Assembly (NCBI GenBank): GCA_030696775.1 | Contig: JAUYRN010000033.1 | Location: 124,001 to 188,000 of the forward strand | DNA length: 64,000 bases | Direction: 5' to 3' | From: Sulfuricurvum sp. | GTDB lineage: Bacteria > Campylobacterota > Campylobacteria > Campylobacterales > Sulfurimonadaceae | Shown: piece after piece, positions 27,171 to 36,334 of the stretch | Position numbering within the stretch: position 1 is the stretch's first letter | Layout of the letters: each line of letters opens with the position of its first letter | Translations under genes and position numbers: made by a program | The notes under the pieces: model-generated | The model's input: the letters and a program-made list of their open reading frames with translations, nothing else | Database searches by the model: none | Told to the model about the DNA's origin: nothing

Positions 27171-28838
27171 TTACGAAAACGCTCTATTAAGTGCACTAAA
27201 CATCGCCTTAATCGACGCAACAGTAATATCATTATCGCACCCGACACCAAAAAAATTCTGCCCATTTTCACTCTGAATCTCGATATACGCAACCGCTTCC
27301 GCACTAGAAAGTTCACCGCGTGAATGCTCGCTGTAGGAAAGAATTTTAAAATCATGTGAATACTCGACCATCAGAGCATTTTTGCATGCATCTATCGGAC
27401 CGTTTCCTTGACCTTCTGATCGGATCGTTTTGCCGTTATGCGTATATTCGAGAACACATTTAGCCGAATGTTCTTTTGCACTCTCTGAAATCACCGAATA
27501 ATCCACAAACTCAATGTCATGCGGTTCGCCAAAATAGGTCTTCTCAAAAATAGCTAAAATCTCTTCGCTTGAGAGCTCTCGCCCTGCTTTATCCGTTACA
27601 TCCTGAACGATTTTTCCAATCTCAGGATGCATTTTTTTCGGTAAAGAGTAGTCGAATTTATCTTCCAAAACATACGCTACTCCTCCCTTACCCGACTGAG
27701 AATTAATACGGATAATCCCCTCATAGTTACGCCCAACATCCGCAGGATCAATCGGCAAATAGGGGACTTCCCAAAATGCATCGTCTTTGCCCCGCTGATA
27801 TTCCATCCCTTTTTTGATCGCATCTTGGTGTGAACCGGAAAACGCAGTATAAACCAACTCCCCAACATACGGATGACGCTCATGGGTTTTCATATCGGTA
27901 CACTCTTCGACGATGCGAACGACTGTCTCCAAATCACTGAAATCCAACTCGGGATCGACCCCTTGAGTATACATATTAAGTGCCAACGTAATGATGTCCA
28001 CATTTCCGGTACGTTCGCCGTTTGAAAGCAACGTCCCCTCAACACGATCTGCTCCCGCCAACAATGCTAATTCTGTCGCGGCAACTGACGTTCCACGGTC
28101 ATTATGAGTATGAGTCGAGATCAACACATGCTCACGGTTGGTCAGATGACGGCTCATCCACTCGATCTGATCGGCATAGACATTTGGTGTTGCCATTTCT
28201 ACGGTTGCAGGAAGATTGATAATCACTTTTCGCTCTGCGCTGATACCCCAACGATCCGTCACGGCGTTACAGATACGAGCAGCATATTCGAGCTCCGTTC
28301 CCGTAAAACTCTCCGGTGAATACTCTAAACTGATTTCACCATCATGTTTAAGAGCGCGCTCTTTCACCATATCGACACCCTCTAACGCCAAAGCAATAAT
28401 CTCATCCTGCTCTTTTCCAAAGACGATTTTACGCTGTGCAGTAGAGGTAGAATTATAAAGATGCACAATCGCTTTTTTAACGCCCGCTAATGCTTCAAAT
28501 GTTTTGTCAATCAAGTGTTCACGAGCCTGCACAAGAACTTGAACCGTTACATCATCAGGAATCAAATTTTGCTCAACAAGGGTACGTAAAAAGTCAAACT
28601 CGATCTTAGAAGCAGAAGGAAATCCCACCTCAATATTCTTAAATCCAAGTTTTAGCAAGAGAGAGAAGAGAGAAAGTTTTTGATCCAAGTTCATCGGAGT
28701 GATCAACGCTTGGTTTCCGTCGCGAAGATCGACACTGCACCAAATGGGAGCGTGCGTGATGGTTTTGGTCGGCCAAGTACGATTTGGCAAATCAACTTGA
28801 GGATAAGGGCGATATTTGCCCGTAGACATATTTTTCAT
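27171..28838 (-). CDS. leuA: 2-isopropylmalate synthase
   Basis: A 555-aa enzyme with the HMGL-like barrel: the opening motif WCSVDLRDGNQAL, metal-binding HTHNDRGTSVAA, and a C-terminal LeuA allosteric domain (about 420-555) with GIGNGPID-like EGQGNGPIDAC. It condenses acetyl-CoA with 2-oxoisovalerate, the first step of leucine synthesis; the regulatory domain implies leucine feedback. The length suits the longer alpha-IPMS type 2 form. AAGGAAT precedes the start at 28838. No other leu genes are adjacent. Confidence 0.95.
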   Translation of the reverse strand: MKNMSTGKYRPYPQVDLPNRTWPTKTITHAPIWCSVDLRDGNQALITPMNLDQKLSLFSLLLKLGFKNIEVGFPSASKIEFDFLRTLVEQNLIPDDVTVQVLVQAREHLIDKTFEALAGVKKAIVHLYNSTSTAQRKIVFGKEQDEIIALALEGVDMVKERALKHDGEISLEYSPESFTGTELEYAARICNAVTDRWGISAERKVIINLPATVEMATPNVYADQIEWMSRHLTNREHVLISTHTHNDRGTSVAATELALLAGADRVEGTLLSNGERTGNVDIITLALNMYTQGVDPELDFSDLETVVRIVEECTDMKTHERHPYVGELVYTAFSGSHQDAIKKGMEYQRGKDDAFWEVPYLPIDPADVGRNYEGIIRINSQSGKGGVAYVLEDKFDYSLPKKMHPEIGKIVQDVTDKAGRELSSEEILAIFEKTYFGEPHDIEFVDYSVISESAKEHSAKCVLEYTHNGKTIRSEGQGNGPIDACKNALMVEYSHDFKILSYSEHSRGELSSAEAVAYIEIQSENGQNFFGVGCDNDITVASIKAMFSALNRAFS

Positions 28839-28898
28839 GGTGTATTCCTTCGAAAGTTCTCTTCTTTATTGCTCTTGCTAGTAACAATAAGTGGCGTG

Positions 28899-28904
28899 AT
28901 TATA
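28899..28904 (-). promoter_or_regulatory. Candidate sigma70 -10 box of leuA
   Basis: Minus-strand TATAAT in GCTATAATCACG, about 60 bases before the leuA start. No leader peptide with Leu codons is apparent in this leader. Confidence 0.45.
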
Positions 28905-28948
28905 GCAAAAAGGGCTTTTGTTGTTATATGTAAGCAAGCAAAATTAGG

Positions 28949-28954
28949 TACAAT
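28949..28954 (+). promoter_or_regulatory. Candidate -10 box of MSHA-like pilus operon
   Basis: TACAAT 35 bases before the GTG start at 28990, in a divergent spacer with the leuA promoter. No -35 is evident. Confidence 0.35.
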
Positions 28955-28989
28955 ACTTGCTTTTATGTAATTAAATTTAAAGGAGTCAC

Positions 28990-30375
28990 GTGAATTCAAT
29001 CACGATTGTTCACATTCACGATGATTTCACTTCCATTACTGAAGCAAAAAAGACGAGAAAGGGGACTGTTTTTTCTCCTAAAATTCAGTTCACCGAACCC
29101 TATGAAATTGCCAATTACTTAAAAACTAAAAAAAAAATCTACCTTATTTTCTCCACTGACAATATACTCGAAGAGTCCATTCTTCTTCCCTCAGTTATCA
29201 AAAATGAAACTACTATACGAAGCGCTCTCCTCGCCAAAATTCATGACAACAACATAACTTCTGAAACGCTTATCTTAAATAAACTTTATACTACACTCGA
29301 TCCAACGGGGGAAAGTGCGATTCATCGGTACGAAGGACTCTATGAAAAAGAAATTCTCTCGACTATCGTTCCCATCCCTAAGCATGAATACCTTCGTCGT
29401 ATCAGTGTAGAACGCTATGCCCTTTTCGCTTTAGCACAATATGCTTTTAGAGGACGAAGTTATCTTTGTGTTTATACCGAAGAAAAAAGAAACCTCATAG
29501 TAGCTGTAGATAATGGCACACTTTTATTTAGTCGTATTGGTTTTATGCAATCCGAAGATGAAATTGGACAAATTATGGAACAAATCAGCGACATTAATCG
29601 AACTGTCGCATATGCACATCAGCAATACCGTGAGGCTAAGTTTGAGTTCATTGCTATTTGTGGTAATATCGCCGATGGTGAGATTGTCCCGATGCAATTA
29701 AACACCTTAACAGGTCTTGGTGTTACCGTACTGGCCCCCACTCTTATCGTCGATGGACTTGAGCCTAATATGGCACAAAACAGTATTTTAGAAATCGGAA
29801 TGCTATTTTTAGATGACACCATGAATTTTCTCCCCAACAGCGTCAAAGCAGCACGAGAGTTTTACCTAGGAAATGCTATTGCAATTATTATAGCCTGTGC
29901 ATTCGTGCTATTTGGATTATTTCAAAGCTATGATGCCTACACCTCTTATCAATCCTCTCTGGACGAATACGATACAGTAGAATCCCAACTCTATCAAACA
30001 CTGCGAAACACTGATACTCTTGATGACAAACAACTCCAAGAAATTACAGCTCAACTCAAAAGTTCAACTCCATTGCATCATCACTTTCTCGACGATCTCA
30101 TCCTTTTTGATAACATCTTAAAACTCCTAAAGCCTCAAGGAGTTAGTTTTACCGAAGGCGGAGAACTGATATTGGATTTCAAGCACCAATGTAAAACTCT
30201 CCTCGAACTTTATCTCTTTGAAAAAAACTTCCGACATAACGTGGGCATGATCAAAGAGACACAAGTTACTGCTGCATATAAAACCGATTATAATACCTTG
30301 ACTTTTGAAGCCACATTAAAAAGAGGCGAAGTACTACCAGTATCTCCTCCTCCAAGACATAGGAGAGGCCAATGA
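28990..30375 (+). CDS. MshI-like pilus assembly protein (PilM-PilN fusion type)
   Basis: A 461-aa protein starting at GTG with an AAAGGAGT Shine-Dalgarno. The first part (about 1-285) has the actin-like PilM character, with strand-rich segments and RSYLCVYTEEKRNLIVAVDNG; a single membrane helix at about 293-312 is followed by a periplasmic coiled PilN-like part. This matches MshI, the fused first gene of MSHA pilus clusters. It would recruit the assembly machinery at the inner membrane. The next gene overlaps by 4 bases. The assignment rests on layout and neighbours more than on strong motifs. Confidence 0.68.
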   Translation: MNSITIVHIHDDFTSITEAKKTRKGTVFSPKIQFTEPYEIANYLKTKKKIYLIFSTDNILEESILLPSVIKNETTIRSALLAKIHDNNITSETLILNKLYTTLDPTGESAIHRYEGLYEKEILSTIVPIPKHEYLRRISVERYALFALAQYAFRGRSYLCVYTEEKRNLIVAVDNGTLLFSRIGFMQSEDEIGQIMEQISDINRTVAYAHQQYREAKFEFIAICGNIADGEIVPMQLNTLTGLGVTVLAPTLIVDGLEPNMAQNSILEIGMLFLDDTMNFLPNSVKAAREFYLGNAIAIIIACAFVLFGLFQSYDAYTSYQSSLDEYDTVESQLYQTLRNTDTLDDKQLQEITAQLKSSTPLHHHFLDDLILFDNILKLLKPQGVSFTEGGELILDFKHQCKTLLELYLFEKNFRHNVGMIKETQVTAAYKTDYNTLTFEATLKRGEVLPVSPPPRHRRGQ

Positions 30376-30863
30376 TATTCAAATGGTTCATCACGTTTAT
30401 TCTTCTTGTTTTTGGCATACTACTACTCTCTTCTGTGGCGTGGTTTGATGGCAAACGGTCTTTGACCGAACAAATTACCCAAGGACATCGTGATAATATA
30501 CGTGAACTCCAAAATATTAAACAGACTAATCGGTGGCTTCGTGATGTCGTGATCCCCTATTTTTCAACCATGCCCCTCTCCAGAACCAATGCCGAACTGG
30601 ATATGATCCATTTTTACGACCAATATGCGCACACGTATAATTTTAAAGTTTCTCAGTTTATTTATTACAACACCTCCGCAAAAATGGACATCGGTTTTTC
30701 ATTCCTGCCTAAAAATCAAAATGATATTGATCATTTTTTAGCTCTTAATTACGAAAAAGGATTTTTACAAATCCAAAATTTCTCCTCAAAAGAGGGAACA
30801 ATTAGTGGTGTCTTAACCATTATCCAACCGATAGAAGGAAAGATTAATGCATCTGGACAATAA
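30372..30863 (+). CDS. MshJ/PilO-like inner-membrane pilus assembly protein
   Basis: A 163-aa protein with one N-terminal membrane helix (about 4-24, FITFILLVFGILLLSSVAWF), a polar coiled segment, and a small periplasmic domain. Size, topology and position between the MshI-like gene and the secretin match MshJ or PilO. It overlaps the preceding gene by ATGA and the following one by 17 bases. No catalytic motif is expected. Identification is by context. Confidence 0.55.
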   Translation: MIFKWFITFILLVFGILLLSSVAWFDGKRSLTEQITQGHRDNIRELQNIKQTNRWLRDVVIPYFSTMPLSRTNAELDMIHFYDQYAHTYNFKVSQFIYYNTSAKMDIGFSFLPKNQNDIDHFLALNYEKGFLQIQNFSSKEGTISGVLTIIQPIEGKINASGQ

Positions 30864-31401
30864 AGCTCTCCTTATTCTCACTTCACCGTTAATACTTGCA
30901 GGGGGAATATGGTTTTTTGCTGCAGATACGCTTATTGAAGGCTTGAACTATTTTTTTGAACCCGTACAGCAACAGCAAGCTTCTATTTTAGATGAAAAAA
31001 AAGAAGCATACACGTATATTAATGCTAATAAAAACGAATATGGATCTCTTTTGAAAAAAATTGACTTACGAAATAAAAACCGATTTTGGATTAGCGAACG
31101 TCTTTATCAACCGTATTCATCTCAAATAACGACATCTAATGTAGAGATTCAAAGAGATTTAGGACTAAGAGCACCTCCTCCGCTCCTTCAATTTGGCGAG
31201 GGAAATATCACTGCTCCCACATCAACAACACCATCATGGAGTGTTCAGATGGTACTTCCAGATCAAAACATAGCCGTCATCAACAACCAAATCTACCACG
31301 TTGGTCAAAGCAGTAATGGGGTAAAATTACTCAAAGTTGAATCCTCAAAAATATACATTCAAACCGCAAAGGGCTCTCAATGGGTAAAACTATTTCATTA
31401 A
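30847..31401 (+). CDS. MshK/PilP-like pilus assembly protein
   Basis: A 184-aa protein with an N-terminal helix (about 7-29) then a coiled region and a Pro-rich linker (LRAPPPLLQFGEG), ending in a small beta domain (NQIYHVGQSSNGVKLLKVES) of the kind found in PilP and MshK proteins, which link the inner-membrane platform to the secretin. It overlaps the secretin gene by 22 bases, so they are coupled. Identification is by context, fold pattern and size. Confidence 0.55.
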   Translation: MHLDNKALLILTSPLILAGGIWFFAADTLIEGLNYFFEPVQQQQASILDEKKEAYTYINANKNEYGSLLKKIDLRNKNRFWISERLYQPYSSQITTSNVEIQRDLGLRAPPPLLQFGEGNITAPTSTTPSWSVQMVLPDQNIAVINNQIYHVGQSSNGVKLLKVESSKIYIQTAKGSQWVKLFH

Positions 31402-32882
31402 TCGCATCATTATTTTTAGCACTGATTTTCACAGGATGCTATACAGCCTCACCACCCACTCACCCTAAACTGCTCACGCAAACAGTACGAAATGCTTCCG
31501 CCTCTGATGAAATAAAACAATTTAATGAGCAATCTAAAAATACGCCGCCACCTCCGATGGTATTGCCAAGTGTCTATCAAAACATCTCCCCATTTAGCGG
31601 AAAAACTATCTCACTTGCCGCCGAAAATGCCAATCTCCGCCAAGTTTTATATCTGATTTCCCAAAGCGCAGGACTCAATCTCATCATTGACAGTGACGTG
31701 GATACCAATTCCACCATTACGCTGACTCTCGACCGTGCTTCGACCGAAGATGCCCTCGATACCGCAATGGAGCTCTCAGGATGTTCGTATACGCTCAAGG
31801 GCAATATGCTCTACATCAGACAATACTCCACACGCACCTTTGCCATCCCTTACATCCATACCCAAAGCTCGTTTGACTCGACACTGGGCGGCGATATGCT
31901 TGGGACTAGTGGCAGTGCTGGAAGCATAAGTGGTAAATTTGCTCTTAACTATAAAAATCCCATTGAAGCCAACGATTTTTACAAACAGCTCGAAGCCAAT
32001 ATCAAAGAATCTCTCAGTACAAATGGCAAATTTACCCTCAACAAATTTACCGGAACTCTCGTTGTAACGGATACTAAAAAATCACTCGATACCATCGATG
32101 ACATGCTCAAAAAAATCAAAAAAAGTGCCTCTCGTCAAGTCCTCATCGAAGCCAAAATTCTCGAAGTCGTTCTTAACGATACCCACGATCTTGGGGTTGA
32201 TTGGGCTACTCTCCCCGGTGCCATCGGTGATTTTGCATTTGGACAAGCCCTCGGGCTCGAAAACTTCAAAAAAGGAGGGGTACTCGCTTATAGTGACAAG
32301 CACATCGATGCAGTTATGACAGCTTTGGATACGGCAGGGGATGTCCAAACCCTCTCAAATCCTCGAATAAAAGTCTCCAGCGGTCAGTCCGCCCTTTTTA
32401 CTTCAGGAAAGCTCATCCCTTTTTGGGATTTGAAAGTAACCCCAGGAACAACTATCTCTGGTGTCACCACTCCAGCTCTTTACGAATACACACGTCGAGA
32501 TGTTCTAGATGGTCTTTCACTGGGTGTCACCCCAAAAATCACTGAGGATGGACAAATCATCCTCAACATCGTCCCCGTTACCACAAGTATCGAAGGAGAA
32601 AAAGCCCTCCAAGGCTTCACCAGTAGTGGTACCACTACTACAATAGGAACAGTTGCCACTGCGCCTATTGTTAGTATCAAAGAAGCAGGTACGATCATCT
32701 ATGCCAAAGATAATGATTTAGTGCTCATTGGCGGACTTATTAGCAATATCAAAAAAGACGAGAGATCAAGCATTCCTATTCTAGGCGAACTCCCTTATGT
32801 CGGGGGGCTCTTTTCTCAAACATCAACAAAAGATGAAAAACATGAACTTATTATCTTGCTCAAACTCAATCTGGTCGAATAA
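31380..32882 (+). CDS. mshL: Pilus secretin, MshL-type lipoprotein
   Basis: A 500-aa outer-membrane secretin. The signal peptide ends in a lipobox (LIFTGC), so it is lipidated. A short Pro-rich stretch precedes STN/N0-type (about 70-130) and N1-type domains, and the C-terminal secretin domain (about 255-500) has VLIEAKILEV, DVQTLSNPRI and LVLIGGLI with SIPILGELPYVGGLF, the family signature. It forms the pore through which the pilus leaves the outer membrane. Its length and the lack of repeated N1 domains fit MshL rather than GspD or PilQ. Confidence 0.9.
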   Translation: MGKTISLIASLFLALIFTGCYTASPPTHPKLLTQTVRNASASDEIKQFNEQSKNTPPPPMVLPSVYQNISPFSGKTISLAAENANLRQVLYLISQSAGLNLIIDSDVDTNSTITLTLDRASTEDALDTAMELSGCSYTLKGNMLYIRQYSTRTFAIPYIHTQSSFDSTLGGDMLGTSGSAGSISGKFALNYKNPIEANDFYKQLEANIKESLSTNGKFTLNKFTGTLVVTDTKKSLDTIDDMLKKIKKSASRQVLIEAKILEVVLNDTHDLGVDWATLPGAIGDFAFGQALGLENFKKGGVLAYSDKHIDAVMTALDTAGDVQTLSNPRIKVSSGQSALFTSGKLIPFWDLKVTPGTTISGVTTPALYEYTRRDVLDGLSLGVTPKITEDGQIILNIVPVTTSIEGEKALQGFTSSGTTTTIGTVATAPIVSIKEAGTIIYAKDNDLVLIGGLISNIKKDERSSIPILGELPYVGGLFSQTSTKDEKHELIILLKLNLVE

Positions 32883-33880
32883 TGAGACTAGCCTTTCTAT
32901 TCTCTCTCTCGATAGCAGTATTACTTAGTGCAGGTGAGCTCTCATTTGGATCAATACAAACAAGCATTAAAGATTCCTCTCCAATTCAATCACTTCAAAT
33001 TCACTCCTCAAAATCATTAGATTCGGCAGTACACTCTCTCAAAAAGATTCCTGAAAATCATAAACAATACGTCAATATCTACAAAAGTGGCGAGTACTAC
33101 GCCACACGCTACCAAAACAAAGCCTATCCAAAAATTCCGGTATGGATTATCAATGATTTTAAAAAGGCTAAATTCAACGATTCGCTTGTCCTTTATCCTG
33201 ATCCTAACAATATGCCTATCAAAAATGCAATTTCTAGCCAAAAAACTCTTTTTCCTAACACGACCCAAGCAAACAATATTATAAAGCCTCCTTTAGTTCA
33301 AACTTCTACCCCTCCTCTCAACCAGCACGACCAAACACGACTCATTTTAGATGCTACAAACGCTCATCAAAAACACGATTACACCCAAGCCACTATCTAT
33401 TATGAGATGATGATAGCATCTGGTATGAAAGATCGCCAAATCCTCATAAATTTAGCCTATCTCTATGGTCGTGAAGGCTCTTTTGGGCTCCTTGAAAAAA
33501 AGATTGAAGGAAAACGAGGGATCAATGATTATCTCTACGCATACGGGGTAGGAGCACTCGAATCGGGACGAAGCGATCTCTACAATTCCCTTTCTTCCTA
33601 TCTGATTTATGATAAGAGCGGTAAACTTTCCATGCTCTGTGGCTACTTTTTTGAACAAGAAAACAATACAGAACGCTCAAATATTTTTTACAAAATGGCT
33701 TATAATGCCAATCCCTCTGATCCTCATATTCTTTATGCCTATGCACGAAGTGTCGATATATCAGGAGATAATAAGCAGGCTATTTATCTCTACACTCAGC
33801 TTACGCAGTCGGGAAGTGAATTTGAATCCTTACGAATGGTTTCAAAATCACGAATTCAAGCACTAAGGAATTCACAATGA
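32882..33880 (+). CDS. MshN-like secreted TPR protein
   Basis: A 332-aa protein with a signal peptide (LAFLFSLSIAVLLSAG) and, in the second half (about 155-332), helix-pair repeats of TPR type (HDYTQATIYYEMMIASG, DNKQAIYLYTQL). It starts on the last A of the secretin stop codon and is therefore coupled. MSHA operons carry a TPR protein (MshN) at this place, after mshL and mshM, but no mshM ATPase is present here. Role: probable assembly scaffold in the periplasm. Confidence 0.6.
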   Translation: MRLAFLFSLSIAVLLSAGELSFGSIQTSIKDSSPIQSLQIHSSKSLDSAVHSLKKIPENHKQYVNIYKSGEYYATRYQNKAYPKIPVWIINDFKKAKFNDSLVLYPDPNNMPIKNAISSQKTLFPNTTQANNIIKPPLVQTSTPPLNQHDQTRLILDATNAHQKHDYTQATIYYEMMIASGMKDRQILINLAYLYGREGSFGLLEKKIEGKRGINDYLYAYGVGALESGRSDLYNSLSSYLIYDKSGKLSMLCGYFFEQENNTERSNIFYKMAYNANPSDPHILYAYARSVDISGDNKQAIYLYTQLTQSGSEFESLRMVSKSRIQALRNSQ

Positions 33881-34668
33881 AAAAAGGTTTTACACTTGTA
33901 GAATTATCCATTGTTCTGGTTATTATTGGGCTTCTCATAGGTGGAAGCATGCAAATGATGAGCATGCTAAGCAAGCGAGCAAAAATTACTGAAACCAAGC
34001 AACAACTTTCAGCACTCCAAGAAGCTATTAAAGGTTTTGTTCAAGTTAATGGAGCACTACCAACGCAAGCCGAATTTGACACCCTAACTGGAAATACAAG
34101 AGATTCTTGGAATGCTACGATCAACTATTTTCATGATGCAGCTTTAGAAACCTCAGGATCAATTTGCACTACTAATACAACTGATTTATCTATTAATGGA
34201 GACTTCATTGCCAGCGATACTGCTTTTATCCTCGTAAGTGCAGGTGAAAATTACAATTTACAAACCCGCCAAATTGCGGGAACACCTGATACAGTCGCTC
34301 TCTATAACCCGAGTAGACAAATCGACGGACAAATCGTACCAACTAATCGTCCAACAGATAGTTTTGATGATTTGAGTGTTCAAATGTCACTCGTAGAACT
34401 TAAAACGCAAATAAATTGTCAGCCTTTCTCGATTATCAATCCTTCTCTTCACGATTGGAACGTTGGGACAGCTTATTCAGTACAAATTATTCCTCAAGGC
34501 GGTACTGGCTACACTTATAGTTTAACCGTTAAACCAGCTGGAATGACGATCAATACAGTAGGAGTGATTAGCTGGCCAACACCTATTGCTGGGTCTTATA
34601 ATGTCACAGTACGTGTCACCAGCGGAACCGCAAGTATTACACGCACATATGTTCTCGTGATCAACTAA
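33877..34668 (+). CDS. Type IV minor pilin with C-terminal Ig-like (He_PIG) domain
   Basis: A 263-aa prepilin. The leader MKKG is cut before FTLVELSIVLVIIGLLIGG, the standard type IV N-terminus with Glu5. The central part (about 30-165) is a pilin globular domain with one Cys pair (SICT, INCQ). The last roughly 85 residues (about 175-263, YSVQIIPQGGTGYTYSL, PAGMTINTVGVISW, TRTYVLVIN) have the repeat-like strands of a cadherin-like putative Ig domain. Such a domain on a pilin would be exposed on the fibre and may bind carbohydrate or a surface. ATGA overlap with the previous gene. Confidence 0.75.
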   Translation: MKKGFTLVELSIVLVIIGLLIGGSMQMMSMLSKRAKITETKQQLSALQEAIKGFVQVNGALPTQAEFDTLTGNTRDSWNATINYFHDAALETSGSICTTNTTDLSINGDFIASDTAFILVSAGENYNLQTRQIAGTPDTVALYNPSRQIDGQIVPTNRPTDSFDDLSVQMSLVELKTQINCQPFSIINPSLHDWNVGTAYSVQIIPQGGTGYTYSLTVKPAGMTINTVGVISWPTPIAGSYNVTVRVTSGTASITRTYVLVIN

Positions 34669-34678
34669 AAGGATTTTC

Positions 34679-36334
34679 ATGCTCCCGCCAAAACCCATAG
34701 GACAACTCCTTAAAGAGCTCGGATTCATCACCGATGAGCAAATCGACGTTGCACTGGATGTCCAAAAGGTTAATCCAAAATTTTTAGGAGAAATTCTCCA
34801 AGAGCTCGATTTTGTTACCGCTAACGAAATCGCCGAAGCCACCGCGATTCAAAACAATCTCGATTTCGTCGATCTCGACTCTATCACCCCAACTCTCGAA
34901 GCCTTGGCCCTCGTTCCTGAGAATATGGCTCAGGTGCGATTTATTCTCCCCCTCTACGTAGACGGAGATGTCCTCACTATCGCAACTCAAGATGTCAATG
35001 ACCTTATGACTCTCGACTACTTACGCAAAGAGACTCGAAAACAAATACGTTTTGTCATCGCCGATAAAAGCAAAATCTCGCGTTTTGCCCAAATCTATTA
35101 TCACCAGCTCTCTAATCCCATCGAAGCGGAAATTCGTACGTTGGCGAAAAAAGCTGCTGAACATTTTCCCATCGACATTGTTCGTTTGGTTGATTTGATT
35201 ATCAACAACGCAATCAAAGACCGAACTACCGATATTCACCTTACTCCTGAAGGAGCTGCAACTCACGTCTTTTATCGTATCGATGGAGTTATGCGTCACT
35301 ATTATTCTATCCCTATCGACTTACACGGACAAATCGTCGCACGGATAAAGATCATCAGTGAACTCGATATTTCCGAACAGCGAAAACCTCAAGACGGAGC
35401 ATTTACCTACGAGTTTTTGCATGATAAATTTGACCTTCGTGTCTCCTCAATGCCCACCAATTTTGGGGAAAATATCGTTATGCGTCTACTGGGGCGAAAT
35501 AGCTCTATGTTTTCACTCGCCCATTTAGGATTTTCTCCTTCCAATATTTCTAAAATCGAACACTATTTTTCTAAACCTTATGGCGTTATTCTCGTCGTAG
35601 GTCCCACTGGAAGTGGTAAAACCACAACGTTGTATTCCGCATTGCGTAAAATAAATCCTCTCGAAAAAAATGTTCTCACCGTCGAAGATCCAATCGAGTA
35701 CCGCTTTAGTTTTGTCAAACAAACCCAAGTTAATCGCAAAGCGGGATATATGTTCGACACTGCCTTGCGCTCTTTTATGCGTCAAGACCCCGATGTTATG
35801 CTCGTAGGGGAAATCCGTGACTCTGAAACCGCCGAACTCGCCATCCGCGCGTCTATCACTGGTCACCTCGTCCTTTCAACGCTCCATACAAATGACGCAG
35901 TTGGAACTATTCCCCGTTTAGGTGATTTAGGAATCCCACCTTACCTCATAGGTTCAGGATTACTTGCCATTATCGCTCAACGCTTGGTACGTAAACTTTG
36001 CCCTTATTGCAAAGTCCCCAAAGAAATACTAGAAGAAGATCTACTGCGTCACGGAGTCCATCCACTTCTTTTGCAGACCTACCCAACTCATCAAATCTTT
36101 GAATCAGTAGGGTGTGAGCGGTGTCAAAACACCGGCTATTCAGGTCGTATGGCGATTATCGAGATACTCGAGGTTAACGATGAAATAGAATCTCTCATCG
36201 TAGCAGGAGCAACTTCACAAGCGATACAAAAAACTGCACGTGAAAATGGAATGCTGAGTTTACGTGATGATGGTCATATCAAAGTGCTTCAAGGACATTC
36301 AACATTTAGTGAAGTAAATAGAGTCGTACTTTAA
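34679..36334 (+). CDS. mshE: Pilus assembly ATPase, MshE/GspE family
   Basis: A 551-aa hexameric extension ATPase. An N-terminal MshEN/GspE-N domain (about 1-150) precedes the ATPase core: Walker A GPTGSGKTTTLYSAL, Asp box, Walker B MLVGEIRDSETAE, His box TGHLVLSTLHTNDA. A zinc-finger tetracysteine (CPYC and CERC, about 436-476) distinguishes GspE/PilB/MshE extension motors from PilT retraction motors. No second ATPase (PilT or MshM) is in the locus. It drives pilin polymerisation from the cytoplasm. Confidence 0.9.
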   Translation: MLPPKPIGQLLKELGFITDEQIDVALDVQKVNPKFLGEILQELDFVTANEIAEATAIQNNLDFVDLDSITPTLEALALVPENMAQVRFILPLYVDGDVLTIATQDVNDLMTLDYLRKETRKQIRFVIADKSKISRFAQIYYHQLSNPIEAEIRTLAKKAAEHFPIDIVRLVDLIINNAIKDRTTDIHLTPEGAATHVFYRIDGVMRHYYSIPIDLHGQIVARIKIISELDISEQRKPQDGAFTYEFLHDKFDLRVSSMPTNFGENIVMRLLGRNSSMFSLAHLGFSPSNISKIEHYFSKPYGVILVVGPTGSGKTTTLYSALRKINPLEKNVLTVEDPIEYRFSFVKQTQVNRKAGYMFDTALRSFMRQDPDVMLVGEIRDSETAELAIRASITGHLVLSTLHTNDAVGTIPRLGDLGIPPYLIGSGLLAIIAQRLVRKLCPYCKVPKEILEEDLLRHGVHPLLLQTYPTHQIFESVGCERCQNTGYSGRMAIIEILEVNDEIESLIVAGATSQAIQKTARENGMLSLRDDGHIKVLQGHSTFSEVNRVVL

